Below, in pieces: positions 16,464 through 24,703 of a DNA stretch of 64,000 nucleotides. Source of the stretch: Arthrobacter sp. AZCC_0090 (GTDB taxonomy: Bacteria > Actinomycetota > Actinomycetes > Actinomycetales > Micrococcaceae); contig NZ_JACHEE010000002.1 of the NCBI RefSeq assembly GCF_014207375.1, forward strand, positions 290,885 to 354,884, read 5' to 3'. Both the position numbers and the translations under genes were made by a program. Under the pieces are notes generated by a model, which was not told the DNA's origin, searched no databases, and saw only the letters and a program-made list of their open reading frames with translations. The stretch's first letter is position 1; each line of letters begins with the position of its first letter.

Positions 16464-18695
16464 TCATTCGAAGCGCGTTGCGGTTATTGCGGTATGTGCC
16501 CGGATGACCCTGAACGTTGCTGTCACTGCGGCGAGGGCCAGCAGCAGGCTCAGGCCCAGGGCGGCGAAGTAGTCGGGCGCTGGCCAGGTCACCCGGTACG
16601 TATCGTTGATGCCGGTCACCATCAACCAGGCGACGAAAAATCCGAGCCCAATTGAGAGGAACAGCACGGTCACCAGCGGCACCGCGGCCTCACGGACGAT
16701 GATCCGGCGCAGGACGGACATTGGCATCCCCATCAATCGCATCAGGCCGAGGACCCTTTTCCTGTCCAAGACTGCTGATGCGGTGGCGACGGCCAAGGAC
16801 ATCCCAGCAATCGCGATTGCCACAAACATGCCGAGGTAAGCGAGTACCGCGAGGCCCTGGATCAGACGCGTGCGACTCTGCAGTTGGGTGTCCATGACGG
16901 AGGAAGCGGGCTGCGCCGTGATGCCCGAACCGTTCAGAAGAGTCCTGGCTCGGTCCATGGCCTCAGGCGTCCCGTCGGTCCCGACCACCATCACCGCCGG
17001 CACGAGTGCGGCAAGGCCGTCGACCGGCGCAGGAGTCAGTGTCAGCGGTTGCGTTGTCCATGGGTAAAGGAATGACAGGTCCAGGGACAGGACGTCGGCC
17101 TGAGGAATGTTTTCGAATCCCAGGGCGGGTGCGTCAGCGGCTTGAATGTACAAGTCGGGGCCGCCTCCCTTGGCGATGGCAGAGTGGGCGTAGGCGATGG
17201 TGGCGCTGTGGATCCCGGGGAGCTCCTTGGCTCGGTCGGCGACTTGTGCCACCTCCGCACGGGCCTGTCCAGCGCCAATGGTCGCATGAAGGCTTGTGGG
17301 CTGGATGAGGCCTGGACGGGCGGCGGGCGCGGCTTCTGTCTGGATGATGCTGGATGCACCGGCGAAGACTGAGACCACGAACACGGCAACGACCAACCCG
17401 GAGACGGACCGGAAGGTCGCCACGGGAGTCCTGCCGATCCGGCTGGCGGCAATGACCGCGGACGCGCTGCGCGCGTAGTGAAGTCCTATCCGACTCGCAC
17501 GCAGGGTCAGCCACGGTCCGACGATCACAATGCCAACCAGGATGAGCGCGAAGCCTCCAACGAGCAGCGGCATTTCAAGCCATGGAGTGCGAAATTTCCC
17601 GGTTCGGGTGATGACAACTTCCATGATCATGGCAAGCAGTCCGGCCAGCAGTGGCACAAGCCGTCGTTTGCCTGGCGCCTTTTCATGCACCATCCGGGCC
17701 GCTCCCAAGGGGCCAATTCCTGCCCGGGCGGTGCTGTATCCCGCCACCAGGGTCGCGGCCACAACCACCAGGATGACGACGACGGCGGCCATGGCCCCCT
17801 TGATGGCAAGGTCACCTTCGAACATCCTGGTCCCGTTGACCGAGACCTGGGCGGCGGCCGGCGTGAGGAAGACAGCGAGCACGATGCCTAGCATTGCCCC
17901 TGCCAGGCTTGGGATAGCGGTTTCGATGGCGGCGATCCAGGAAACCACCTGAGGGGAGGCTCCGATCAGTCGCAGGGTGGCGAAGCGTTCCCGGCGCTCA
18001 GCCGCGCCCAAAGCGGTAGCGATGCGGATCAACAACAGCACGGGAAAGAACACCGCAATTGCCCCGATGAGCAGCACGGTCATATATGCGCTGGCGTTCT
18101 CGCCATACGGGTTGGACGTGAACCCGGACACCAGAGTCGCTGCTCCGCTCCGTCGAAGCTCGGTTTCCGTGGCGCCCGTGATGACAATCAAGGAATCGGG
18201 CCCCGGTAGCGCAGAATCGTCGATGATGCCGGCAAACTGCCCGAACCTATCCCCCAACTGATCCCGGGGTGTGGCCTCGATCAAGCGCTGGAGTGCAGGC
18301 GATGCATAGTACTCACCTGGACCCGGAGCGTGTTCAACGCCGGGAATCTTCAGGGTTGTCGTTGGCGAGACAGCGAAATCGCGGCGGTTGATCAGTTGGT
18401 CACGGAAAACTTCCACCGAATTTGCCCTCATGAGCGCCGTATCCGACGTCAACGGTGGCGGCGTTACCGGTTCCGTAGTGCCGCGCCCTTCCGCCGCCAC
18501 GGGAGTGGCCATGGAGGAGCCGCCCGTTTCACGCAGCCAGGCGCCACGCTCGTCACGGTGGTTCAGTCCGTTGGCGCCACCCCAGAGCAACAGCAGCAGA
18601 CACACTCCGACGGCCACCCCACCCAAGACTCCCATGAGCCGGCCGTAGGAGGACCTACTGCCAACAACTGCCAGTTTCAGCAAACCCGGATTCAC
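16464..18695 (-). CDS. ABC transporter permease, FtsX/MacB type
   Basis: 743 residues. There is an N-terminal membrane segment (GVLGGVAVGVCLLLLLWGG), a long extracytoplasmic region, then two groups of hydrophobic segments (YMTVLLIGAIAVFFPVLLL; GLAVLAYLGMFVAIAIAGM; LVTVLFLSIGLGFFVAWLMV), the layout of large FtsX-domain permeases. Its ATG overlaps the stop of the ATPase gene (ATGA). Substrate unknown: such systems export peptides or lipids, or give antimicrobial resistance. Its 3' end abuts the repeat copy at 16341-16450, so the insert next door sits directly behind this exporter. Confidence 0.87.
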   Translation of the reverse strand: MNPGLLKLAVVGSRSSYGRLMGVLGGVAVGVCLLLLLWGGANGLNHRDERGAWLRETGGSSMATPVAAEGRGTTEPVTPPPLTSDTALMRANSVEVFRDQLINRRDFAVSPTTTLKIPGVEHAPGPGEYYASPALQRLIEATPRDQLGDRFGQFAGIIDDSALPGPDSLIVITGATETELRRSGAATLVSGFTSNPYGENASAYMTVLLIGAIAVFFPVLLLIRIATALGAAERRERFATLRLIGASPQVVSWIAAIETAIPSLAGAMLGIVLAVFLTPAAAQVSVNGTRMFEGDLAIKGAMAAVVVILVVVAATLVAGYSTARAGIGPLGAARMVHEKAPGKRRLVPLLAGLLAMIMEVVITRTGKFRTPWLEMPLLVGGFALILVGIVIVGPWLTLRASRIGLHYARSASAVIAASRIGRTPVATFRSVSGLVVAVFVVSVFAGASSIIQTEAAPAARPGLIQPTSLHATIGAGQARAEVAQVADRAKELPGIHSATIAYAHSAIAKGGGPDLYIQAADAPALGFENIPQADVLSLDLSFLYPWTTQPLTLTPAPVDGLAALVPAVMVVGTDGTPEAMDRARTLLNGSGITAQPASSVMDTQLQSRTRLIQGLAVLAYLGMFVAIAIAGMSLAVATASAVLDRKRVLGLMRLMGMPMSVLRRIIVREAAVPLVTVLFLSIGLGFFVAWLMVTGINDTYRVTWPAPDYFAALGLSLLLALAAVTATFRVIRAHTAITATRFE

Positions 18696-19408
18696 GAAGA
18701 CACCCGGTACCCTGCGCCGATCATGCCGTCGCGCACAACGACCTCCCGGTCTGCATATGCAGCCGTGCGCGCATCGTGGGTGATCATGACCACCGTGGTG
18801 CCGATCTCCCTGACAAGTTCAAGCATGAGCGTCAACACGTTCTCAGACGCCAGCGAGTCGAGGGACCCGGTAGGTTCGTCGGCGAATAACACGGCAGGGG
18901 AAGTGACCATGGCGCGTGCAACAGCAACGCGTTGGGCTTGGCCTCCTGAGAGTTCACCGGGCAGTTTCTCCCCCATCCCGTCCAGTCCCAAGCGGTCCAG
19001 CCATTCTGCCGAACGGCGCATGGCCTCCGCGCGTTTGGTCCCGCCGAGAAGCAGCGGAATGCTGACGTTGTCCACCGCTGTGAGCTCCGGCAGCAATTGG
19101 CCGAATTGGAAGACGAAGCCGAAGTCGGTCAGCCGCAGTCTCGACCGCATCGGTTCATTCAGGGCACTAATCTCCAAGGGCAATTGAGCACCGGGTGAAC
19201 TGTAAGCCACTGATCCGGAATCCGGGACCATGACCCCCGCGAGGCAGTGCAGCAGCGTGGACTTGCCAGAACCGGATGGACCCATGACTGCCAATACCTC
19301 ACCCGAGCGGACCTCGAGGTCGATTCCGCGAAGGGCTTGGGTCTGGCCGAAGGACTGATGAAGCGAGCGTGCGCTCAGGACTGCTGGGAAGCTGGACAAA
19401 GCATTCAT
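18692..19408 (-). CDS. ABC transporter ATP-binding protein, MacB/LolD type
   Basis: 238 residues from the ATG at 19408, which overlaps the PadR stop by 4 bases; the longer frame from 19465 is inside padR and is rejected. Walker A GPSGSGKSTLLHC, signature LSGGQAQRVAVARA and Walker B VLFADEPTGSLD are all intact. It pairs with the FtsX-type permease gene, which its stop overlaps. Confidence 0.92.
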   Translation of the reverse strand: MNALSSFPAVLSARSLHQSFGQTQALRGIDLEVRSGEVLAVMGPSGSGKSTLLHCLAGVMVPDSGSVAYSSPGAQLPLEISALNEPMRSRLRLTDFGFVFQFGQLLPELTAVDNVSIPLLLGGTKRAEAMRRSAEWLDRLGLDGMGEKLPGELSGGQAQRVAVARAMVTSPAVLFADEPTGSLDSLASENVLTLMLELVREIGTTVVMITHDARTAAYADREVVVRDGMIGAGYRVSS

Positions 19409-19935
19409 GCGTTCTGCAGCTCCTTTTTCAGGCGGGCTAGGCGTGCGCTGGTGAGTTCGATCCATCGCAAATCGGCTTCAATGTGGAACAGCCCGTGGTC
19501 GCACATCAACACTTGCAGCAGCTCGGCATCCTGCTTCAGCTTGGTGAGCTCACGCATACGTGCCATGTGCTCACTGCGCTGGACGTCGAGCAGCCGGTCG
19601 GCATCGTCGTCGATCAGCAAGGCAATCACGGTCTTGGCGAAGAGGTTGCTTTGCAGGGACTCTGATGGCACGTCGGGAGTGAACAGCCACTCGCGCACCT
19701 TGTCTTGACCGGCAACCGTGATCTCGTATTTTTTACGGTCCGGACCGCCGCCGGTCTCTTCGCCCAAGGCGCGGATCAGCTCGTCACGGATCATCCGGGC
19801 CAAAGTTGAATACACCTGCCCAAAAGCCAAGGGCTTCCCGGCCCCGAAGTAGCGGTCATAGGAATGCTTGAGGTCGTAGCCATAGCTCGGCTGACGGCTG
19901 AGCAGACCCAACAGGGTGAGGGAGTTGTTCACCAC
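19405..19935 (-). CDS. PadR family transcriptional regulator
   Basis: 176 residues. An N-terminal winged helix (TLLGLLSRQPSYGYDLKHSYDRYF, YSTLARMIRDELI) is followed by a C-terminal Vir_act_alpha_C-like helical dimerisation region. PadR proteins commonly repress drug- or peptide-inducible exporters, and this one leads the operon with the ATPase and permease, coupled by ATGA overlaps. It probably regulates its own operon. The A/T-rich stretch at 19936-19960 just upstream is the likely promoter. Confidence 0.9.
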   Translation of the reverse strand: MVNNSLTLLGLLSRQPSYGYDLKHSYDRYFGAGKPLAFGQVYSTLARMIRDELIRALGEETGGGPDRKKYEITVAGQDKVREWLFTPDVPSESLQSNLFAKTVIALLIDDDADRLLDVQRSEHMARMRELTKLKQDAELLQVLMCDHGLFHIEADLRWIELTSARLARLKKELQNA

Positions 19936-20106
19936 TCCATCTATACACTGAGTTTATAGTCTGGTCCAGATCGACGCCGGCGAGTCCCCCTTCGAGCCGT
20001 AGGGGTAGCCGGCATCGCTACCTGGGCGCTTGGGAAATCCGGCGTCGCGGGCCAGTAGAATTTGAGTGATTCTCCACGATGGCGCTTCGACCGGAAAGGA
20101 CCGCCG

Positions 20107-20499
20107 ATGATGACATCTGCGCCTTTCCGGCTGCTCCGCACGGCCCTCGTCGGTTCCATCATTCTGGGCTTGGCCGTGGGCGCGCACCTGGCCGGTGGCG
20201 GCAAACTACCCGAGCCCGCCATTCTGGCGGCTCTGTGCGCGCTGACGATACTCCCGGTAGCCGTATTGACACACTCCCGGCTTTCGCTGCCCGTCTTCGC
20301 AGGGCTACTGGGGGCCGGGCAACTCTGCCTTCACTGGGCGTTCTGCGCACTGTCCGGGGCTTCCTCCGTGGCGCCGCTTCAGTCCGGGCATGCCGGACAT
20401 GTTTCCGTGGCGCCAGCCCCCGACACCATGAGCGCCGTCTCCTCAACCCACGCCGCGACAAGCGACTGGCAGCGGCACCCACTTCCTCGCCGTCCGTGA
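20107..20499 (+). CDS. Small membrane protein, probably truncated by a deletion
   Basis: 130 residues from the ATG at 20107, six bases after AAAGGA. Three hydrophobic segments are visible (TALVGSIILGLAVGAHLAGG; AILAALCALTILPVAVL; LSLPVFAGLLGAGQLCLHWAF). The end, SDWQRHPLPRRP, is unlike the rest. A different frame directly behind encodes the tail of another protein. I recall similar proteins being longer and lying next to YcnI/CopC-type copper genes in Arthrobacter. The best reading is a 3'-truncated gene. Confidence 0.5.
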   Translation: MMTSAPFRLLRTALVGSIILGLAVGAHLAGGGKLPEPAILAALCALTILPVAVLTHSRLSLPVFAGLLGAGQLCLHWAFCALSGASSVAPLQSGHAGHVSVAPAPDTMSAVSSTHAATSDWQRHPLPRRP

Positions 20500-20636
20500 C
20501 CGCGGCACCGGCGGCTGCGAAAGCGTCCGACGACGGCGGATCCACCGCCGGCTGGTTCGGTCTGGCAGCAGGACTGATCGGCCTCGCCGCCGGCGTCACG
20601 GCCCTGGCGCGAACGCGCGCCACGAAGAGCAAGTAG
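20463..20636 (+). pseudogene. C-terminal tail of a YcnI/CopC-like anchored protein
   Basis: In a frame shifted from the gene at 20107, the sequence encodes an Ala/Pro/Ser linker, a single membrane helix (TAGWFGLAAGLIGLAAGVTA), then ARTRATKSK and a stop. This is the usual end of actinobacterial YcnI (DUF1775) or CopC proteins. No start or N-terminal domain is present. A deletion removing the start of this gene and the end of its neighbour would produce what is seen. A good terminator follows at once. Confidence 0.55.
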
Positions 20637-20656
20637 CCCGTCCGCAACGATCAGAC

Positions 20657-20690
20657 GAACAGCCCGCGCCGAGCCCGGCGCGGGCTGTTC
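20657..20690 (+). terminator. Strong hairpin after the decayed locus
   Basis: Perfect 14-base arms (GAACAGCCCGCGCC and its complement) around GAGCCC, 20 bp past the stop at 20636. Confidence 0.8.
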
Positions 20691-20836
20691 GCGCTCCCAC
20701 TCACCACCAGTTCACTCAGCCCTCATCGAACCGAGCCGCACCAAGCCACATGGACCATGCGACAAGTCTCGTCACACCAATATTCCAGTGCACGTCAAGT
20801 CAATTCGCCCCTTCGTTAATGGCATGTGAACTTTTC

Positions 20837-20855
20837 GAATAAATCAGATTTATTC
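20837..20855. promoter_or_regulatory. Perfect AT-rich palindrome upstream of levansucrase
   Basis: GAATAAATC-A-GATTTATTC: nine-base arms, one central base, in the 543-bp gap before the levansucrase gene. It is the most symmetric site in that gap and looks like a regulator operator. The rest of 20691-21179 holds the second palindrome at 20907 and about 250 bp of leader with no gene I can support. Confidence 0.5.
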
Positions 20856-20906
20856 AGAAATATTTGACCCCACTACCCTTTCTATGGCACGCGCGCGGTG
20901 TAAAAA

Positions 20907-20922
20907 TGTAAGCGCTTGCGCA
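20907..20922. promoter_or_regulatory. LacI-family (cre-like) operator upstream of levansucrase
   Basis: TGTAAGCGCTTGCGCA contains the palindrome AAGCGCTT with a central CG step, the hallmark of LacI-family operators, and fits the catabolite-repression consensus at most positions. TAAAAAT at 20901-20907 could be a -10 box, so the operator would overlap the transcription start. The regulator is not named; the LacI gene at 33.8 kb is one candidate but lies next to its own transporter. Confidence 0.5.
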
Positions 20923-21179
20923 TAGATGTCTTACACGTGGCAGATAGGCTCCCAGCCCGCTCGAAACACGGGTTGCGGCAGCATTCCACGCCTGACTAGC
21001 TTTGAACGGTCCCGGCAAGTCGACGTGCCAGGACTACAAGGATGGGGGCCTCCAAAAAGCCCTCATCCACCCCGACACGATGGCGTTCCGGATGGCGCCA
21101 GCGGTGTTATCGGGGACGCCGGAGTTCGGACAGGGCTTGCGCCCATTCCACGTAGTCCAACCTCCGCGAGAAGAGCAGC

Positions 21180-22784
21180 ATGAAATCTCACTCAAACCCC
21201 AACAGGCGGCGCCGCCGTATGCGGTCGGTAGCCGCATTTGCGGCCGCTGCCAGCGTGGCCGCCACGGTGCTCATGGCATCCCCGGCGGCACAGGCGAACT
21301 TGCCTGCCGACAAGCCGGCCACCACGATGCCGGCTCCCACGCCCGGCTTCCCACTGCCGAGCGTCCACACGCAGGAAGCATTTGATCCTGCGGCAAACTT
21401 CACGTCTAAGTGGACGCGAGCGGATGCCAAGCAGATCATGGCCCAGAGCAACCCGAACGTGACCCCGGGCCAGAACTCCATGAGCCCAAACGTCACCATG
21501 CCGGAAATCCCCAAGGACTTCCCGGCGATGAACGACGACGTCTGGGTCTGGGACACATGGTCCCTGACCGACGAAAACGCCAACCAGATCAGCTACAAGG
21601 GCTGGGACGTCATTTTCTCCCTCGTCGCTGACCGACACGCAGGTTACGGCTTCGACCAGCGCCACTGGAACGCGCGCATCGGCTACTTCTTCCGCAAGAC
21701 CAACGCCGATCCGGCCAAGGACAAGTGGAACTACGGCGGACACCTGTTCCTGGACAACACCTCAATCGGCAACACCGAGTGGTCGGGCTCCACCCGCCTC
21801 ATGCAGGGCGACCATGTCAACGTGTTTTACACGGCCACCACGTTCTACGACCGCGCAGAGCGCAACGCCGGTGGCGGAGGAATCGCCCCTGACGCAGTGA
21901 TCGCCAAGGCCCTCGGCAACATCCACGCCGACAAGAACGGCGTGACCTTCGACGGCTTCCAGCACGCCAAGCTCCTTGAGCCCGATGGAAAGCTGTACCA
22001 AACGAAGGCTCAGAATGCGGGCTTCGCTTTCCGCGACCCGTACACCTTCCAGGACCCGGCCCAGCCGGGCAAGACCTTCATGGTCTTCGAGGGCAACACT
22101 GCGGGCAACCGTGGCGACTACAAGTGCACGGATGCTGACCTTGGCTACCGCCCGGGCGATCCCTATGCAGAAAACACCAACACGGTGAACACCACCACCG
22201 GTTCCTGGTTCCAGACCGCGAGCGTCGGCCTGGCCGTCGCAGACAACAAGGACCTGACTCAGTGGCACTTCCTGCCGCCCATCCTGTCCGCCAACTGCGT
22301 CAACGACCAGACTGAGCGCCCGCAGATCTTCATCCAGAATGAAAACGGCAAGAACAAGTACTACCTGTTCACCATCAGCCACCAGTTCACCTATGCCGAT
22401 GGCATGCGCGGTCCCGACGGCGTCTACGGTTTCGTCGGCAACGGTGTGCGTTCGGACTTCCAGCCTGTCAACAACTCAGGCCTCGCGCTCGGTTCGCCGA
22501 CCGACCTGAACCTGCCGGCGAACAACCCGAGCGGCAACTTGTCGGCCCAGCAGAACGGCCGCCAGTTCCAGGCCTACTCGCACTACGTGCAGCCGGGCGG
22601 CCTGGTCCAGTCGTTCATCGACAACGTCGACGGCGTCCGCGGCGGCTCCCTGTCCCCCACCGTGAAGATCAACTTCGCCGGTGGAGTCACCCAGGTTGAC
22701 CACAGCTTCGGCCAGAACGGCCTTGGCCCGTTCGGCTACCTCCCTACCAACGTCCGCGTCGGCGGGGAAGGCCTCTACAAGTAG
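21180..22784 (+). CDS. sacB: Levansucrase (GH68), secreted
   Basis: 534 residues. A very basic N-terminus (NRRRRRMRS) and hydrophobic core ending ASPAAQA make a signal peptide of about 39 residues. GH68 catalytic residues fit D125 in VWVWDTW (nucleophile), D286 in FRDPYTF (transition-state stabiliser) and E379 in DQTERPQIF (acid/base). The enzyme transfers fructose from sucrose to make levan, or hydrolyses it, outside the cell. The length suits the actinobacterial forms. GAAGAGC before the ATG is a modest ribosome site. The fructan-degrading enzyme follows 105 bp downstream. Confidence 0.92.
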   Translation: MKSHSNPNRRRRRMRSVAAFAAAASVAATVLMASPAAQANLPADKPATTMPAPTPGFPLPSVHTQEAFDPAANFTSKWTRADAKQIMAQSNPNVTPGQNSMSPNVTMPEIPKDFPAMNDDVWVWDTWSLTDENANQISYKGWDVIFSLVADRHAGYGFDQRHWNARIGYFFRKTNADPAKDKWNYGGHLFLDNTSIGNTEWSGSTRLMQGDHVNVFYTATTFYDRAERNAGGGGIAPDAVIAKALGNIHADKNGVTFDGFQHAKLLEPDGKLYQTKAQNAGFAFRDPYTFQDPAQPGKTFMVFEGNTAGNRGDYKCTDADLGYRPGDPYAENTNTVNTTTGSWFQTASVGLAVADNKDLTQWHFLPPILSANCVNDQTERPQIFIQNENGKNKYYLFTISHQFTYADGMRGPDGVYGFVGNGVRSDFQPVNNSGLALGSPTDLNLPANNPSGNLSAQQNGRQFQAYSHYVQPGGLVQSFIDNVDGVRGGSLSPTVKINFAGGVTQVDHSFGQNGLGPFGYLPTNVRVGGEGLYK

Positions 22785-22800
22785 GCCACGGCTAGAACCG

Positions 22801-22832
22801 CCGGGCCGGCAGAATACGTCGCCTGCCCGGCA
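22801..22832 (+). terminator. Hairpin between levansucrase and levanase genes
   Basis: GCCGGGC at 22801 pairs with GCCCGGC at 22826-22832, with further partial pairing inside. It could be a weak terminator or processing stem that sets unequal expression of the two genes. Confidence 0.35.
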
Positions 22833-22889
22833 AAACGCGGGGCGTTCGGTTCCACCCGGGCGCCCCGCTCCCCAACCCCAGGAAGTCCC

Positions 22890-24551
22890 ATGCTCTACTC
22901 CCCCCACCACCCGTTTTGGCCCGTCCGCAAGGCGCTACTCGCCGTCGTCGCCGTCGTCCTGACGCTGTTCGCGAGCTCCTGCACCACGACGCCGGACGCC
23001 CCACCCTCCGCCGGGAACTCGCCATCCGCCGTCGTGCCGTCTGCGCCGGCACCGTCCGAATCGGATCCGTGGCGGCCTGCTGCGCACCTGACGGCGTCGC
23101 AAAACTGGATCAATGATCCCAACGGGCTTGTCTACGAAAACGGGACTTATCACGCGTTCTACCAGCACAACCCACACGGCAACTTCTGGGGCGACATGTC
23201 CTGGGGCCATTCCACCAGCACCGACCTCGTGCATTGGACGCAGCAGCCAGTGGCCATGGAGGGCTCCGCGAGCGAGGAAATCTTTTCCGGCGCCATCGTA
23301 CCTGACACGAGGAACGCTTCCGGATTGGGGACTGCCGATAACCCGCCACTGGTAGCCCTCTACACCAGTTCGTACGGCGACGGCGGGGCGTTGCCGAAGG
23401 GCAGCCAGGCCCAGTCGGTGGCCTACAGCCTGGACCACGGGACGTCCTGGACCAAGTACAAAGGCAACCCTGTGCTGAGCCTGCAGCCGGCGTCGAACAA
23501 CTTCCGCGACCCCAAGATCACCTGGTACGAGCCAGGTAAATACTGGGTCATGACCACAGTGGTAGCTGACGCGCAGGTGGTGAAACTCTTCAAATCCACG
23601 GACCTGCTGCACTGGAACTTCCTCAGCGACTTCTCCGGAGTGGGCGCCCAGGGCGGACTCTGGGAAGTTCCGGAGCTGCTCCATATGGACGTCGACGGCG
23701 GCAACGGACTGAAGAAGTGGGTCATGATCCTGAGCATCAACCCCGGAGGCATCGCGGGAGGCTCCGGCATGCAGTACTTCGTGGGCGACTTCGACGGCAC
23801 GCGATTCACGGCAGAGCGCGCGGCAAAGCCTGGTGACCCACTGACCGCTTCGCAATGGCTGGACCACGGAGCGGACTTCTACGCTGCGAACTCCATCTCC
23901 GACGCCCCCGGCGGCAAACCCGTGCTGCTCGGCTGGATGGGCAACTGGGACTACGCGCAGTCCGTACCGAGCACCCCGTGGCGCGGATCCATGGCCATCC
24001 CGCGCCAACTATCCCTTGTAGTTGTAGGGAACCGCTTCGAGCTGCATTCAGCTATCGCCGCCGCTGCAGCAGATGCCCTCACGGACGCCAAGACCAGTGA
24101 AGTACATGGCAAAAACCTCACCGTCACCGACTCCACAGAACCCCTCGGAAGCGACTTTGGTTCGCGAACCCAGCTGATCGACGCCGAGATCGATGTTGCG
24201 GGCTGCGCTGAGGCCGGCTTGGTGCTGCGAGCTTCGACGGACGGCAAGGCAGGCCTCCGGATCTCGTACAACCGCGCAAGCCAGACCCTCAAGGTGGACC
24301 GCTCGGCGGCGGGCACCTCCAACTTCTCGCCAAAATTCAGCCCCTACCACCAAGCCTCCGTGCCCCTGAAGGACGGCAAAGTCCGCCTGCGCGTCCTCCT
24401 GGATTCCTCGTCAGTAGAGGTCTTCACCCAAGATGGATCGGCGGTGATCTCGGACATCTTCTTCCCGCGATGGGGCAGCACAGGCGCCACCGCCTTCAGC
24501 ACCGGAGGTACCGCGAGCTTCAACCTCACCAGCACACGGAAGCAACCCTGA
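22890..24551 (+). CDS. sacC: GH32 fructan beta-fructosidase / levanase, lipoprotein
   Basis: 553 residues. A lipobox FASSC with C31 makes it a surface-anchored lipoprotein. The catalytic triad reads D76 in NWINDPNG (nucleophile), the Asp in FRDPKITWY, and Glu in WEVPELL where the family usually has ECP. A C-terminal GH32 beta-sandwich with VEVFTQDGSAVISDIFFP closes the protein. It releases fructose from levan, inulin or sucrose at the cell surface, so with the upstream levansucrase it forms a make-and-use fructan pair. AGGAAG precedes the ATG. Confidence 0.9.
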   Translation: MLYSPHHPFWPVRKALLAVVAVVLTLFASSCTTTPDAPPSAGNSPSAVVPSAPAPSESDPWRPAAHLTASQNWINDPNGLVYENGTYHAFYQHNPHGNFWGDMSWGHSTSTDLVHWTQQPVAMEGSASEEIFSGAIVPDTRNASGLGTADNPPLVALYTSSYGDGGALPKGSQAQSVAYSLDHGTSWTKYKGNPVLSLQPASNNFRDPKITWYEPGKYWVMTTVVADAQVVKLFKSTDLLHWNFLSDFSGVGAQGGLWEVPELLHMDVDGGNGLKKWVMILSINPGGIAGGSGMQYFVGDFDGTRFTAERAAKPGDPLTASQWLDHGADFYAANSISDAPGGKPVLLGWMGNWDYAQSVPSTPWRGSMAIPRQLSLVVVGNRFELHSAIAAAAADALTDAKTSEVHGKNLTVTDSTEPLGSDFGSRTQLIDAEIDVAGCAEAGLVLRASTDGKAGLRISYNRASQTLKVDRSAAGTSNFSPKFSPYHQASVPLKDGKVRLRVLLDSSSVEVFTQDGSAVISDIFFPRWGSTGATAFSTGGTASFNLTSTRKQP

Positions 24552-24561
24552 CGCACGGCAG

Positions 24562-24627
24562 CCCAACTAGCTCGCATTAGTTGTCGTTAAAACGCCTCAT
24601 AACGACAACAACTGCGAGCCAGTTGGG
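24562..24627. repeat. 66-bp interspersed palindromic element, copy 1
   Basis: Near-perfect inverted repeat running from CCCAACT to AGTTGGG with inner pairing (TTGTCGTT with AACGACAA) and a central ACGCCTC. A diverged copy, about 70% identical by hand alignment, is at 55471-55538, also directly after a stop codon. This is the pattern of REP-like elements. Here it lies 10 bp past sacC and can double as its terminator. Confidence 0.75.
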
Positions 24628-24690
24628 TGGGGTGGCCGGACTGTGACAGCTGACACGACCCTGTGCCTCGGCATCCATGCTCTTTGACGA

Positions 24691-24703
24691 TAGCTTTATC
24701 CCT
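24691..24703 (+). promoter_or_regulatory. Candidate leaderless promoter (-10) of the phospho-sugar mutase
   Basis: TAGCTT at 24691-24696 lies seven bases before the ATG at 24704 with no Shine-Dalgarno sequence. The same box and spacing precede punA. Confidence 0.4.
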
